Below, in pieces: positions 54,626 through 63,770 of a stretch of 64,000 bases of DNA. Source of the DNA: Schaalia odontolytica (GTDB lineage Bacteria; Actinomycetota; Actinomycetes; Actinomycetales; Actinomycetaceae); the NCBI RefSeq assembly GCF_024584435.1, contig NZ_CP102197.1, positions 124,001-188,000 of the forward strand, in the 5' to 3' direction. Position 1 is the first letter of the stretch, and every line of letters starts with the position of its first letter. A program made the position numbers and the translations under genes. Below the pieces are notes generated by a model. That model saw only the letters and a list, made by a program, of their open reading frames with translations, was not told the DNA's origin and did not search any database.

Positions 54626-54922
54626 ATGTGGAGCATCTTCGGTGACGGACCCCTCGAGTGGTCCGAGGACGCCGACGCGGCGCTGTATGCGCGCATTGAC
54701 GGACCTCTTGCCTGGCAGCAGCACGCGCTGTGCGCCCAAACGGATCCCGAGGCCTTCTTCCCCGAAAAGGGCGGCTCGACACGCGAGGCGAAGGCCGTGT
54801 GTCAGGCCTGCCAGGTTCGCGAGGAGTGCCTCGAGTATGCCCTCGCCAACGATGAGCGCTTCGGCATCTGGGGTGGCATGTCCGAACGCGAGAGGCGGCG
54901 CCTGCGCCGTATGGCCGGTTGA
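54626..54922 (+). CDS. WhiB family iron-sulfur transcription factor (WhiB2/WhmD-like)
   Basis: A 98-residue Wbl protein. Four cysteines binding a [4Fe-4S] cluster are at HALCAQTDP, AVCQACQVREECLEYA, the GIWGG turn follows and a basic ERERRRLRRMAG tail binds DNA. Short N-terminus and C-terminal arrangement fit WhiB2/WhmD, which controls cell division and septation. Ribosome site AAGGAGG fixes the ATG at 54626. The TTG start of the following large gene overlaps its stop. Neighbourhood agrees with M. tuberculosis whiB2 (Rv3260c), beside the metallopeptidase and DUF3499 genes. Confidence 0.95.
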   Translation: MWSIFGDGPLEWSEDADAALYARIDGPLAWQQHALCAQTDPEAFFPEKGGSTREAKAVCQACQVREECLEYALANDERFGIWGGMSERERRRLRRMAG

Positions 54923-57900
54923 GCTCCCTTCAGCGCACGGTCGGAGCGATCCTCGTCACTCGGGGAGACTCACCGCTCATCCAATCCGTCCTGAGGGCCA
55001 TCGACGAGCAGACGGTGGCGCCTCACTCCGTGACCGTCGTCGATGTCGCAGGACGGCACGTGACGCCATTTCCCGCGGAACGCCTTCCCGAGGGTGCTGA
55101 CATCGTTCGCGTGGGGCGCGCACGCAACCTCGGCGACGCCATTCGCCGGGCGCAGTCCCAGGGCGGCGCCTTCGCCTCCCACCAGTGGTGGTGGATCCTC
55201 CACGACGACTGCGCGCCCGAGCCCGAGTGCCTCGGCGAACTCACCCGCGCGGCATCCGTCGGAAAGACCGTCGCGGCCGTCGGTGTCAAGCAGCTCAGCT
55301 GGGATGGGCGCCGACTCCTCGAGCTGGGAATCTTCGCCACCGCCAGCGCGCGCAGACTCGAACGCGTCGGCGAAGGCGACATCGACCAGGGCCAGCACGA
55401 CGGCACCTGCGACGTTCTCGGGGTCGGCACTGCCGGGCTCCTCCTGCGCGCCGACGCTTACGAGGCCGTCGGTGGATTCGATCCCGCCCTCGGTCCCTTC
55501 GGAGACGGCCTCGACATGGGGCGCCGCCTCCACCTCGCGGGATACCGCGTGATCGTGGCCCCTCGGGCGCGCGTGCGCCACGCCCGCGCCTCGCTGCACG
55601 CGGCGGCCGACCCCGCGGGCGCCTCCCCGCTCACCGCGTCGGGATCCCCCGAGGGGTCGCGCGAATCGAGCGGCGATGCCTGCGATGAAGACGCCTCTTT
55701 CCGCAGGCGGCGCTACGCCCAGCTCTACAACTGGTGCAAGGCGGTGCCGCTCCTCGCGCTTCCGTTCCTCGCCCTGTGGCTCCTCGTGTGGACCCCCGCC
55801 CGCGCAATCGGACGGATCACGACCGGGCGAGCGGCCCTGGCTCTGCCGGAACTCGGAGCGCTCGCCTCCCTCATCGGCGCCACCCCGCGTCTCCTGCTCG
55901 GACGGGCGCGCGCCGCCAAGTCCCGCGTCGTTCCGCGTTCCTCCCTCCGCGCGCTCGAAGAGGCTCCCTCGGCGCTGCGCACCGAGCCCGCGCGAGCAGA
56001 GGAAGACGACAGCGGGGAGCGCATCGATCCCCTCGTCCTCGCTTCGATGTGGCGCTACAGGATCCGGTCGGCCTCCACTCTCGCCGCCGTGCTGATCGGC
56101 ACGTCCCTCGTCGCGATCCTGCAGTGGTGGGGGGCGCACGCCGGACTCGTTGGGGGAGCGTGGGTCTCCCTGCCAACGTCCTGGACACAGCTGTGGAGTG
56201 CCGCCTGGTCCGGCTGGATCCCCGGCGGCGACGGCCACGCGGGTGGGGCCGATCCCATGACCATCCTCCTGGCCATCCTCAGCGCACCACTGGCACCGCT
56301 GGGCGTGACCCCCGGAGCGACGGCAACGTTCCTGCTCGTCGCCTCCTCGCCCATCGCCGCCCTGGCCGCATGGGTACCGACACGCTCTCTCACCGCCTCC
56401 CTGCGCATGCGCGCCCTGCTCACCCTCGCCTGGTCGTTCGCGCCCCCGCTCATGCTGAGCGGGACCCACGGCGTTCTCGCGGGAGGGCTCGCCCACGCCG
56501 CGATGCCGATCGCCGCAGCCTACTGCCTGCGTGCCCCCGCCCCGCTCCTCGTCGACGGTGCCGCGGGAGTGGTGGCGGCCCCGACTCGGCCCAGGGGAAT
56601 CTCCGCGGGCTGCGCCTCGCTGGCCGTTCTTGTTCTCGCGTGCTGCGCCCCGTGGACCCTGGCCCTCGCGGCCACCGTGTTGGCACTGCGCTCCTGGCGC
56701 CGCCTCTTAGTCGCTCTCCCCGCGGCCGTCGTCCTCGCTCCCACGCTCGTCTCGATCCTCGCCCACCCCATCTCCTGGCCCGCTCTGACCTCCACCGCCG
56801 GGGGAGTGCACGCCTACACCCGCGCGCCCTCCTGGCTCGCACTGCTCGCGCTTCCCGCCGCCCCGGCATCCGCCCTCGAAGGCATCGCGCTCGCCCTCAT
56901 CGGCGGGGCGGTACTCGTCGCCGCGATCGCGTCCCTTGCGATAACTCGCTCCCGCCCTGCCCTCACAGCCTCCTGCGGGGCCGCGCTCGCCGCCGCTATC
57001 GGCTGGTGCTTCTCCCACGTGGGTGTCGGCCTGCACGGTTCCCTCGTCGCTTCGGCGTGGACGTCGCCCTTCTTCTCCCTCTCCTTCCTCGCCCTCCTCG
57101 GCGTGGCGGCCCGTCTCGCCATCCCGTCCGGCACCCGCGGAGGGATGGAACGCGCGTGGGATGCGGGCCGTCCCCTGATTCTTCGAGCCGGCGCTGCCGT
57201 GGCGCTGCTCGCTCTCCTCGGCTCCGGCGGCGTCGCTGCGGCATCCGCGCTCCGCATGCGCGTCGACGCCTCGTCCCTCCCGACCTACGCCCTGTCCCAG
57301 CGCGAAACCGTCTCGGTCATGTCCTCGCCCATCGTCTCCGCCGTTGCATCGCAGGCGCAGCGTCACCAGCGCGCCGGACGCATCCTCGTCCTCGACGGCG
57401 ACCCGAATAGCGGCACCGTCAACGCGATGCTGTGGCGCGGAGCGGGCGTGAGCCTCACCGACTCTTCTCCCGCGTCCCGGGCCCGGAGCCTCGGGCAGGC
57501 GCGAGCGGGGGCCACCAGCGGGGTGCTCAGTGACCCTGCCACGGCCTCCCTCGCCCAGGCCGCCTACACGCTGGTCGTCTATCCCGACGACGCCACCGTG
57601 GAGCAGCTGGCCGCCCACGACGTGGACACCATCCTCGTCCCGCTCGGCGCGTCCGGAGCGACAGCCCTGGCGGACGGCCTCGACCGTGCCTCCGGACTGG
57701 AGAAGGTGGGGCAGACGACCTCCGGGACAGTCTGGCGCGTCCGCCCCGACGGTATCCCTCCCTCGCGGGTCAGGATCGACTCGGCGGGTGGCGGACACAC
57801 CGTCGTGGGGTCCTCACAGCTCGCGGTCGACGGCGAGGTGAACGCGGCGGGCACGCTCATCCTGGCGGAACGGGCGGACCTCGGATGGCATGCCTCGGTC

Positions 57901-58083
57901 GACGGCGTTGAACTCGCGCCAACCGAGGCACCCGGAGGGTGGGCGCAGGCATTTGACATGCCCACTGCGGGAAGCCTGAGTGTCGCCTACCGCGCGTGGT
58001 GGATTCTCCCGTGGCGCATCGGAGTGGGTATCTGTCTCATCGTGGCCGCCGCCAGCGCCCTATCCGTGAGGAGGTCGCAATGA
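54919..58083 (+). CDS. Large membrane protein with N-terminal GT2 glycosyltransferase domain
   Basis: A 1,054-residue protein starting at TTG (TTGA overlap with whiB). Residues 1-215 form a GT2 domain (AILVTRGDSPLIQSVLRAI, WWWILHDDCAPEPECL with the DD metal site, GLLLRADAYEAVGGFDPAL, DGLDMGRRLHLAGYRV). The remainder has about 14 membrane helices, a large external loop and a final helix followed by a short basic tail. Proteins of this type stand next to whiB2 and DUF5719 genes in actinobacteria and are thought to build cell-envelope glycans, but their product is unknown. Coupled to the DUF5719 gene (ATGA). Confidence 0.85.
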   Translation: MSSLQRTVGAILVTRGDSPLIQSVLRAIDEQTVAPHSVTVVDVAGRHVTPFPAERLPEGADIVRVGRARNLGDAIRRAQSQGGAFASHQWWWILHDDCAPEPECLGELTRAASVGKTVAAVGVKQLSWDGRRLLELGIFATASARRLERVGEGDIDQGQHDGTCDVLGVGTAGLLLRADAYEAVGGFDPALGPFGDGLDMGRRLHLAGYRVIVAPRARVRHARASLHAAADPAGASPLTASGSPEGSRESSGDACDEDASFRRRRYAQLYNWCKAVPLLALPFLALWLLVWTPARAIGRITTGRAALALPELGALASLIGATPRLLLGRARAAKSRVVPRSSLRALEEAPSALRTEPARAEEDDSGERIDPLVLASMWRYRIRSASTLAAVLIGTSLVAILQWWGAHAGLVGGAWVSLPTSWTQLWSAAWSGWIPGGDGHAGGADPMTILLAILSAPLAPLGVTPGATATFLLVASSPIAALAAWVPTRSLTASLRMRALLTLAWSFAPPLMLSGTHGVLAGGLAHAAMPIAAAYCLRAPAPLLVDGAAGVVAAPTRPRGISAGCASLAVLVLACCAPWTLALAATVLALRSWRRLLVALPAAVVLAPTLVSILAHPISWPALTSTAGGVHAYTRAPSWLALLALPAAPASALEGIALALIGGAVLVAAIASLAITRSRPALTASCGAALAAAIGWCFSHVGVGLHGSLVASAWTSPFFSLSFLALLGVAARLAIPSGTRGGMERAWDAGRPLILRAGAAVALLALLGSGGVAAASALRMRVDASSLPTYALSQRETVSVMSSPIVSAVASQAQRHQRAGRILVLDGDPNSGTVNAMLWRGAGVSLTDSSPASRARSLGQARAGATSGVLSDPATASLAQAAYTLVVYPDDATVEQLAAHDVDTILVPLGASGATALADGLDRASGLEKVGQTTSGTVWRVRPDGIPPSRVRIDSAGGGHTVVGSSQLAVDGEVNAAGTLILAERADLGWHASVDGVELAPTEAPGGWAQAFDMPTAGSLSVAYRAWWILPWRIGVGICLIVAAASALSVRRSQ

Positions 58084-59615
58084 TGGCATCCAGGATCCGT
58101 ACCCTAACGTGCGGCGTCGGTGCCGGATGCGCCCTCGCACTCCTCGCATCGGCATCCCTGTGGGTCAGCCCCACCCCATCGGACGTGGCGGGCACGGCGC
58201 TCAGCGCCCATCCCTCCCAGATACGGCTCGCCTGCCCGGCCGGAATCGTGGACCCCTTCGACACGAGCAACGTGGCCGCCGCCACCGCCTGGACCTCCAC
58301 ATCGGCGGCGCCCGTGAGCCCCGCGCCGACACTGGTGACCGGAGAAGCTGGCGTCATCCCGTCCGCCCTGAGCATCGCCGGACAAGGAGGCGGTGAGCTG
58401 GCCGGACTCAGCGCGGTCGGCTGCGCCGCCCCCCGAACCTCCCAATGGATCGCCACCGGCGCAACCACCTCTGGGGCCGACATCGTCCTCCTCCTGTCCA
58501 ATCCCGGCCCCACCGCCTCCGTTGTCAGCGTCGACGGCTTCGGCGCATCCGGACGCCTCAACACCGCGCCGCGGCAGGTCACCGTCCCGGCAGGCTCCAC
58601 GGCCTCCGTCCTCCTCGCGGGCTGGTTCCCGGACGAGAGCGCCCTCGCCGTGCACGTGCAAGCCGATGGGGGAGGAGTCGCCGCGTGGGCGCAGGCGTCC
58701 CTCATGAACGGAGAGATCCCCCAGGGAATGACCCTCGCCTCGGCGAGCGTACCCGCCCCCAGCCACACCATCCTCGGGATCGACCCTCGCGGGACATCAC
58801 TGCTGCGCCTCGTCTCTCCATCCGGCGACGCTCGTGTGCGCGTGTGGGTCGCCGATTCCTCAGGCGTACACCCGCTGCCCGGAGGAGAGGCCACGGTCGC
58901 CGAGGGGACCACCCTCGACATGCCGCTCGACGGCGCCTCGAACGACTCCACTCCCATTGCTCTTCTCGTCACCGCCGATCAGGATGTGGTTGCCCACGCG
59001 ACCACGATCACGCTCGGAGCGCCCTGGGCCGAGCGCGCGAGCGCCTGGATCATGCGGGCCAACGCCACGCCGACGACGTCACTGACGGAGGCTGCCATCC
59101 CCGGCCGCAAGCAGCTGCAGGACGCGGCAACGAGCGTCCTGTCCTCCGCCCCGATCCGCGACACCTCGCTCGCCACCGAGTCGGGAGTCACCGCCGTGCG
59201 CGCCCACCTGCTCCTCTACGTGCCCGCGCAGGCCACGGGAAGCGCGCCCCAACCGCAGAGCCCCGCCCCTCAGTCGGGTACTCCGACAACGACCCCCACC
59301 CCCGACATTTGGTCATCCCCCTCCCCGACGCAACCGCAGTCCGACCCCGCGCAGGACCCGCAGTCCTCCGGCACCTCGTCCTCCACCCCCGGGGCAGTCG
59401 CCGTGCGAGTGGGGGAGCGCACCGTCTACGTCGCGCCGGGGATCCCCACCCTCGTGGAGGCTCCCGACGCGGCGGGACGCATCCTCGCGCAGTCGCCCAT
59501 CCACGCCGCCATCGTTGTGTCGGCGGACACGGCAGTCGGCACCATGAGCACCACGTGGAATGTCGGAACCGAGGGAATCAGCGCCGTCACGGGCGACATT
59601 CGGCTCACGAACTGA
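58080..59615 (+). CDS. DUF5719 family exported protein
   Basis: A 511-residue protein with a signal peptide or N-terminal anchor (TLTCGVGAGCALALLASASLWV) and a long beta-rich extracellular part with repeated Ala/Ser/Thr-rich strands. A Pro/Gln/Thr linker (about residues 400-440) separates a short C-terminal domain. The DUF5719 family occurs in actinobacteria directly downstream of the GT2-membrane protein found here. ATGATG start overlaps the upstream stop. Function unknown, probably coupled to the glycan made by its neighbour. Confidence 0.8.
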   Translation: MMASRIRTLTCGVGAGCALALLASASLWVSPTPSDVAGTALSAHPSQIRLACPAGIVDPFDTSNVAAATAWTSTSAAPVSPAPTLVTGEAGVIPSALSIAGQGGGELAGLSAVGCAAPRTSQWIATGATTSGADIVLLLSNPGPTASVVSVDGFGASGRLNTAPRQVTVPAGSTASVLLAGWFPDESALAVHVQADGGGVAAWAQASLMNGEIPQGMTLASASVPAPSHTILGIDPRGTSLLRLVSPSGDARVRVWVADSSGVHPLPGGEATVAEGTTLDMPLDGASNDSTPIALLVTADQDVVAHATTITLGAPWAERASAWIMRANATPTTSLTEAAIPGRKQLQDAATSVLSSAPIRDTSLATESGVTAVRAHLLLYVPAQATGSAPQPQSPAPQSGTPTTTPTPDIWSSPSPTQPQSDPAQDPQSSGTSSSTPGAVAVRVGERTVYVAPGIPTLVEAPDAAGRILAQSPIHAAIVVSADTAVGTMSTTWNVGTEGISAVTGDIRLTN

Positions 59616-59624
59616 GGGGATGCC

Positions 59625-60047
59625 TCACGCCAGCGCGTCGTCGATCTCATCCGGCGGCAGCGCCAGGATGTGGCTGATTCTCTCGACGAGAACCCGCCGG
59701 GTCGTGGCGGCGACCTCCTCGGCGGGACAACGCTGCACGATCGGCAGCCGATAGACCACGATCCGGTCCCGCAACGCGCGGCGCCGATCCGCGGGGAAGA
59801 CCCGGGCGACGACCACGCTGTGTGACTCCCACGGCGCGGGATCCGACGGGGGTACATCCTCGACCGCAAACTCGATCGTCGCGACCTGGGGCCAGCGACG
59901 AATCAGGTCGGAAACCAGCTCCTTGACGAGCAGATCGAAGTCCTCGCGCCGCGTCCGCCACGCAGGCGTCCCCGGGAAAAAGAGGGGACCGCGCGGCCCG
60001 CGACCGTGACGGTTGCGACTCGAGAGGTGACGGCGCGTAGACAACAC
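59625..60047 (-). CDS. Metallopeptidase family protein with altered HExxH site
   Basis: About 140 residues. The C-terminal half matches the zincin-like metallopeptidase family (DUF1025) found beside DUF3499 in actinobacteria (Rv3259 in M. tuberculosis): DFDLLVKELVSDLI, RIVVYRLPIVQRC and the final helix. At the usual HExxHH position the sequence reads VERISH, lacking the first zinc ligand, so peptidase activity is doubtful. GTG at 60047 with TACTCT 6 nt upstream (minus strand) suggests a leaderless start; an extended frame to 60134 overlaps the DUF3499 gene and is unlikely. Confidence 0.75.
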   Translation of the reverse strand: MLSTRRHLSSRNRHGRGPRGPLFFPGTPAWRTRREDFDLLVKELVSDLIRRWPQVATIEFAVEDVPPSDPAPWESHSVVVARVFPADRRRALRDRIVVYRLPIVQRCPAEEVAATTRRVLVERISHILALPPDEIDDALA

Positions 60048-60116
60048 CCCCTCAGAGTATGCCGAGCATGCGCCGGAGCGCGCGATGCGGGCACAGAGTG
60101 TCGTACTCTTAGGGGC

Positions 60117-60566
60117 GTGATTGCCCAACGACACTGCTCCAAACCCGGCTGCTCAACGGCGGCCGTCGCAACTCTGACCTACGACTACAAGGACTCCACG
60201 GTCGTCGTCGGCCCGCTGTCCACCGTGGCCGACCCGAACTCCTACGACCTGTGCGACGAACACGCCCAGCACCTCACGGCGCCCCTCGGCTGGCAGGTCG
60301 TGCGCCTGGCCACCAACTTCGAGCCGGCTCCCCCTTCGGGCGACGACCTTGCCGCCCTCGTCGATGCCGTGCGTCGGGTCGCGCAGGAAGCCCAAGAAGC
60401 CCCCGACCCGAGCGCGCACACGCGCAGGGCAGAAGCCGGACCTTTCGGCGCTGCTCACTCCGTGGGCGCACCCGACACCTCCAGTCCCCTGGACCCGTCG
60501 AGCCCATACGCGCGTCGGCGTGCCCAGTTCACGGTTGTCAGCGGCACAGACGAGGCTGACGAGTAG
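60117..60566 (+). CDS. DUF3499 family protein
   Basis: A 149-residue actinobacterial protein. The N-terminus has a zinc-ribbon-like set (RHCSKPGCSTAA and DLCDEHAQHL), followed by the conserved GWQVVRL segment; the C-terminal third is low-complexity. GTG at 60117 with TACTCT 7 nt upstream suggests a leaderless mRNA, mirrored by the same box for the divergent metallopeptidase-like gene. Same position as Rv3258c in M. tuberculosis. Function unknown. Confidence 0.88.
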   Translation: MIAQRHCSKPGCSTAAVATLTYDYKDSTVVVGPLSTVADPNSYDLCDEHAQHLTAPLGWQVVRLATNFEPAPPSGDDLAALVDAVRRVAQEAQEAPDPSAHTRRAEAGPFGAAHSVGAPDTSSPLDPSSPYARRRAQFTVVSGTDEADE

Positions 60567-60569
60567 GGC

Positions 60570-61400
60570 CTACAGGCCGAAACGAGGCTGCGTCGCCTCG
60601 TGGAAACGGGCCTTGCCCTTGGCTCGGCGCCGCGCCTCCCTCTCCCACTCCCGGTCGCGGCGCGCGACCATCACAGCGGCAATCACAATCTCGGGGTGCA
60701 GGCCCGAAGGCAGAGGAGTCTGGACGCGACGCGAGAGACGGTCGGCCAGCTGGAGCGCCACCTGAGAGCGCACCTCGGCGGTGAGGTGACGATTCGTGGT
60801 GAGGAACGCGCGAGCCTCGGCTGCGAGAGCTTCATCGAGCGGAAGGATCGTGGCCGTGCGCCCCCACTCCTCCAGCCCCGGCGGCATGACGAGCGGAGGA
60901 TAGAACACGGACGGCCCCTGCGAGAGCACCATTGTTCCCGCCGCCATGTCCCCGAGGCGCTTGCCTTTCTTGCTCATCAAGACGGCAAAGAACGCGATGC
61001 CACCCATGGTGAGCCAGCACTCCAAGATGCCTGCAGACACGCGCACCGCGCTGTGACGCGCGGTGATTCGGCCGCCGTCGTCGCGGACAACCCTCAGGTT
61101 GAACGCCCACTTGCCCAGGGACTGCCCGCGGGTAGCCATCTCGACGGCCAGGGGGATGAAGAACATGCACGAGGCGAGAACACCGATCATGAAGACGCGG
61201 GCGAGGGACGACGAGCCGTGCCAGGTCCGCGCCGCGATCATGATGATGATAATGGCACCCCAGAAGTAGACGGTGCCATCGATGACGGCCGCAGCCAGAC
61301 GTTCGGCAGGAGAGGCCGGAGTCACGTCCAGGACCACCGCCTCGCCGGTGCGAACGTAATCGTCTTGAATGAGGCTCGTTTGACTGCGTGGTGCGCTCAT
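60570..61400 (-). CDS. RDD family membrane protein
   Basis: A 276-residue protein: an N-terminal RDD domain with about four membrane helices (SPAERLAAAVIDGTVYFWG, MATRGQSLGKWAFNLRVV, HSAVRVSAGILECWLT, KRLGDMAAGTMVLSQ) and a charged cytoplasmic C-terminus. Typical partner of the divergent SpoIIM-like gene in actinobacteria. Start at 61400 with TAGCGT 7 nt upstream on the minus strand. Some RDD proteins transport ions; role here unknown. Confidence 0.88.
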   Translation of the reverse strand: MSAPRSQTSLIQDDYVRTGEAVVLDVTPASPAERLAAAVIDGTVYFWGAIIIIMIAARTWHGSSSLARVFMIGVLASCMFFIPLAVEMATRGQSLGKWAFNLRVVRDDGGRITARHSAVRVSAGILECWLTMGGIAFFAVLMSKKGKRLGDMAAGTMVLSQGPSVFYPPLVMPPGLEEWGRTATILPLDEALAAEARAFLTTNRHLTAEVRSQVALQLADRLSRRVQTPLPSGLHPEIVIAAVMVARRDREWEREARRRAKGKARFHEATQPRFGL

Positions 61401-61418
61401 GTATGACACGCTAGTCCA

Positions 61419-62411
61419 ATGGACATCGACGTGCTGCGGGTAAGCGGAAAAACAGAGTGGAAGAGACTCGACGAGCTCACGCGCACGAGAAACCTGAGCG
61501 GCGAGGACATCGACGAGCTGGACCGACTCTACAGGTCGGCAACCACCGACCTGGCGCGCGTGCGCACATCCAGCCCCGACCCCGACCTGATCGCGGACCT
61601 GTCCCGTACCCTGTCCGCGGCGCGTGGGCGCCTCGCCGGAACGGGCGGCCTGACCGGCGCTGCGATCGCTCGGTTCTTCCGTGTTTCCCTGCCTCTGACC
61701 CTGTATCAGATTCGGTGGGGGACCCTGGCGGTCGCGGCCGTTTTCGTCGTGCTTGGCGCCATCCAAGCCCACTACCTCATGACCACCCCCGACGCAATGA
61801 ATGAGCTGGGAACACCCGAGCAGCTGCGCAACTACGCTCACACCTCCTTCGTGGAGTACTACCGCCAGGACACGCACGCCGAGTTTGGGCTCTCCGTGTG
61901 GGCCAATAACGCCTGGATTGCGTTGCAGGCCGTGGCCACGGGAATCACGGGCGTGTATCCCCTCATGATCCTGTGGCGCAACGCGACGGGGGTCGGCGAC
62001 GCGGCGGGCATCGTCATCACCTACGGTGGGCCCTGGCACTTCTTCCGCTTCATCCTGCCCCACGGTCTGCCCGAACTCACGGCGGTGTTCATCTCGGTTG
62101 CCGCCGGCCTTCGGGTCTTCTGGGCTCTCCTCGTTCCCGGCGTGGCGACGCGCTTCCAGGCCGTCGGAGTTGCCGCTCGCTCGTCAATGACCGCAGCGGT
62201 TGGCTGCGCGATTCTCCTCGCAGGATCGGGCGTCCTGGAGGGCTTTGTGACGCCCTCGCAGCTTCCCGACGCAGTCAAGATCTCCCTGGGGGTCACCATG
62301 ACGGCAGCCGTGTGGGCCTACACGCTGATCCTCGGCCGACGGGCACACGCCGCGGGGGAGAACGCGGACGTCGGAGTCGACTCCGGCTACTATCAGCCGG
62401 TCGCCGGCTGA
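61419..62411 (+). CDS. Stage II sporulation protein M (SpoIIM/DUF95) family membrane protein
   Basis: A 330-residue protein with a cytoplasmic helical N-terminus (residues 1-95) and about six membrane helices. The SpoIIM-family core is visible in FGLSVWANNAWIALQAVATGITGVYPLMILWRN and GPWHFFRFILPHGLPELTAVFI. Found in non-sporulating actinobacteria next to RDD, DUF58 and MoxR genes, as here, with an undefined envelope role. Divergent from the RDD gene by only 18 nt. Confidence 0.88.
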   Translation: MDIDVLRVSGKTEWKRLDELTRTRNLSGEDIDELDRLYRSATTDLARVRTSSPDPDLIADLSRTLSAARGRLAGTGGLTGAAIARFFRVSLPLTLYQIRWGTLAVAAVFVVLGAIQAHYLMTTPDAMNELGTPEQLRNYAHTSFVEYYRQDTHAEFGLSVWANNAWIALQAVATGITGVYPLMILWRNATGVGDAAGIVITYGGPWHFFRFILPHGLPELTAVFISVAAGLRVFWALLVPGVATRFQAVGVAARSSMTAAVGCAILLAGSGVLEGFVTPSQLPDAVKISLGVTMTAAVWAYTLILGRRAHAAGENADVGVDSGYYQPVAG

Positions 62412-62431
62412 TCGAGCCGCGCGGGTGGCGG

Positions 62432-63763
62432 CTACAGGCGTCCGCTCTTCTTCAGCTCAATGTAACGGTCGGCGGTGCGCGCGGGCAACAGTCCGGCCGA
62501 TGCGCGCACAGTGAGAGCACCAGTCATTCGCACATCGGACGCGCCCGCGTCATCGGAGCGCTCCGCGAGAGCCGCCGACGCGGCCAGGAAGACCTCCTCG
62601 GCGTTGTCACGGCCCTGCCGCGCGCGCAGCTCGTCGGGGTCGCTGGCCGAGGCCACCAGAACCGTGTGGCGCTCGCACAGGCGGGCCAAGGAATCGGTGA
62701 AGTCCGTGTCCATGCCCGCGGGTGGAATCTTCGTGATGACCACGACGAAAGCCGAGTGGTGAACCGTTTGCTCGATGGCGCCAACCGCCTGCGACCAGTC
62801 GGTAACGTCCAGGCGCGGGGAGATGTCCATGAAAGCGCGGGCGAGCGTCTCGATGACCTTCGCGCCGCGCACGCCCGAGACGCGCGCCCGCACCTGCGAG
62901 TCGAGCGCGAGCACGTGCACCTTGTCGCCCGCACGGTCGGCCAGAGCGGCCAGGAGGAGGGCGGTTTCGATGGAGGAATCCAAACGAGGGGCACGTCCCA
63001 GGGCGATGGAGTCAACCTCCTCGTGCTCGGGGGCGCCCAGGAGCGCTGAGGAGGCGCGTCCGCAATCGACGACGATGAGGACGTGACGGTCGCGTTCGGG
63101 GCGCCACTGGCGCACCATGAGCTCGGTTGAGCGAGCGGAGGCCCGCCAGTCGATGTCGCGGGGGTCGTCACCGATGACGTAGGCGCGCAGCGAGTCGAAC
63201 TCGGTTCCCGCGCCTCGCAACGTGGTGGGAGTGGTCCCCTCGAGCTCGTGTAGGCGCGCGAGGCGCGAGGGCAGGAGGACCCTGGCCTTGAACTCCGGGA
63301 GCGCTGAGAGGCTCACCGGGGCCTCGAAGGATACCTGACGGGCTCCCAGGTGCAGTGGCCCCCATGAGCGGATGGTGATCATGTCGGCGTGGCGGGTTCC
63401 TCGCCTCGTGGGGGACAACGTCGTCGAGACCCGCTCGGAGTGCCCGGGGCGCAGCCGGATCCTGTGGCGGGAAGGGGCCGGGCGCAGCGACGGCGGCCAA
63501 GCGTCACGCACATCAAGGAGCATGTGGCGCTTGGTCGTGTTGGTCAGGCGCACGGTGGCCTCGGTGCTCTGGTCGGCGCGGATCGGCCCCGACACTTCGC
63601 GGCTGAGGCGCAGGGACCGCGGGGAGGGCGCTCCGAGTACGTCGAGGAGGCACACGGCGACGACGACGCCAAACCACGCCCACGCGAAGGCGCGCGAGGG
63701 GGCGAAGGCCAGGGGGACAAGCCCGAGCAAGACGAGGAGCGCGCTGCGCGCCGAGATAGCCAC
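62432..63763 (-). CDS. DUF58 domain-containing protein
   Basis: A 443-residue protein with two N-terminal membrane helices (ALLVLLGLVPLAFAPSRAFAWAWFGVVVAVCLL) and a cytoplasmic DUF58 domain with the hallmark DPRDIDWRASARSTELMVRQW near residue 203, followed by a vWA-like region (VLIVVDCGRAS). DUF58 proteins pair with MoxR ATPases, here encoded 7 nt upstream, as likely chaperone-like complexes. GTG start. Confidence 0.92.
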   Translation of the reverse strand: MAISARSALLVLLGLVPLAFAPSRAFAWAWFGVVVAVCLLDVLGAPSPRSLRLSREVSGPIRADQSTEATVRLTNTTKRHMLLDVRDAWPPSLRPAPSRHRIRLRPGHSERVSTTLSPTRRGTRHADMITIRSWGPLHLGARQVSFEAPVSLSALPEFKARVLLPSRLARLHELEGTTPTTLRGAGTEFDSLRAYVIGDDPRDIDWRASARSTELMVRQWRPERDRHVLIVVDCGRASSALLGAPEHEEVDSIALGRAPRLDSSIETALLLAALADRAGDKVHVLALDSQVRARVSGVRGAKVIETLARAFMDISPRLDVTDWSQAVGAIEQTVHHSAFVVVITKIPPAGMDTDFTDSLARLCERHTVLVASASDPDELRARQGRDNAEEVFLAASAALAERSDDAGASDVRMTGALTVRASAGLLPARTADRYIELKKSGRL

Positions 63764-63770
63764 GGGTGCC

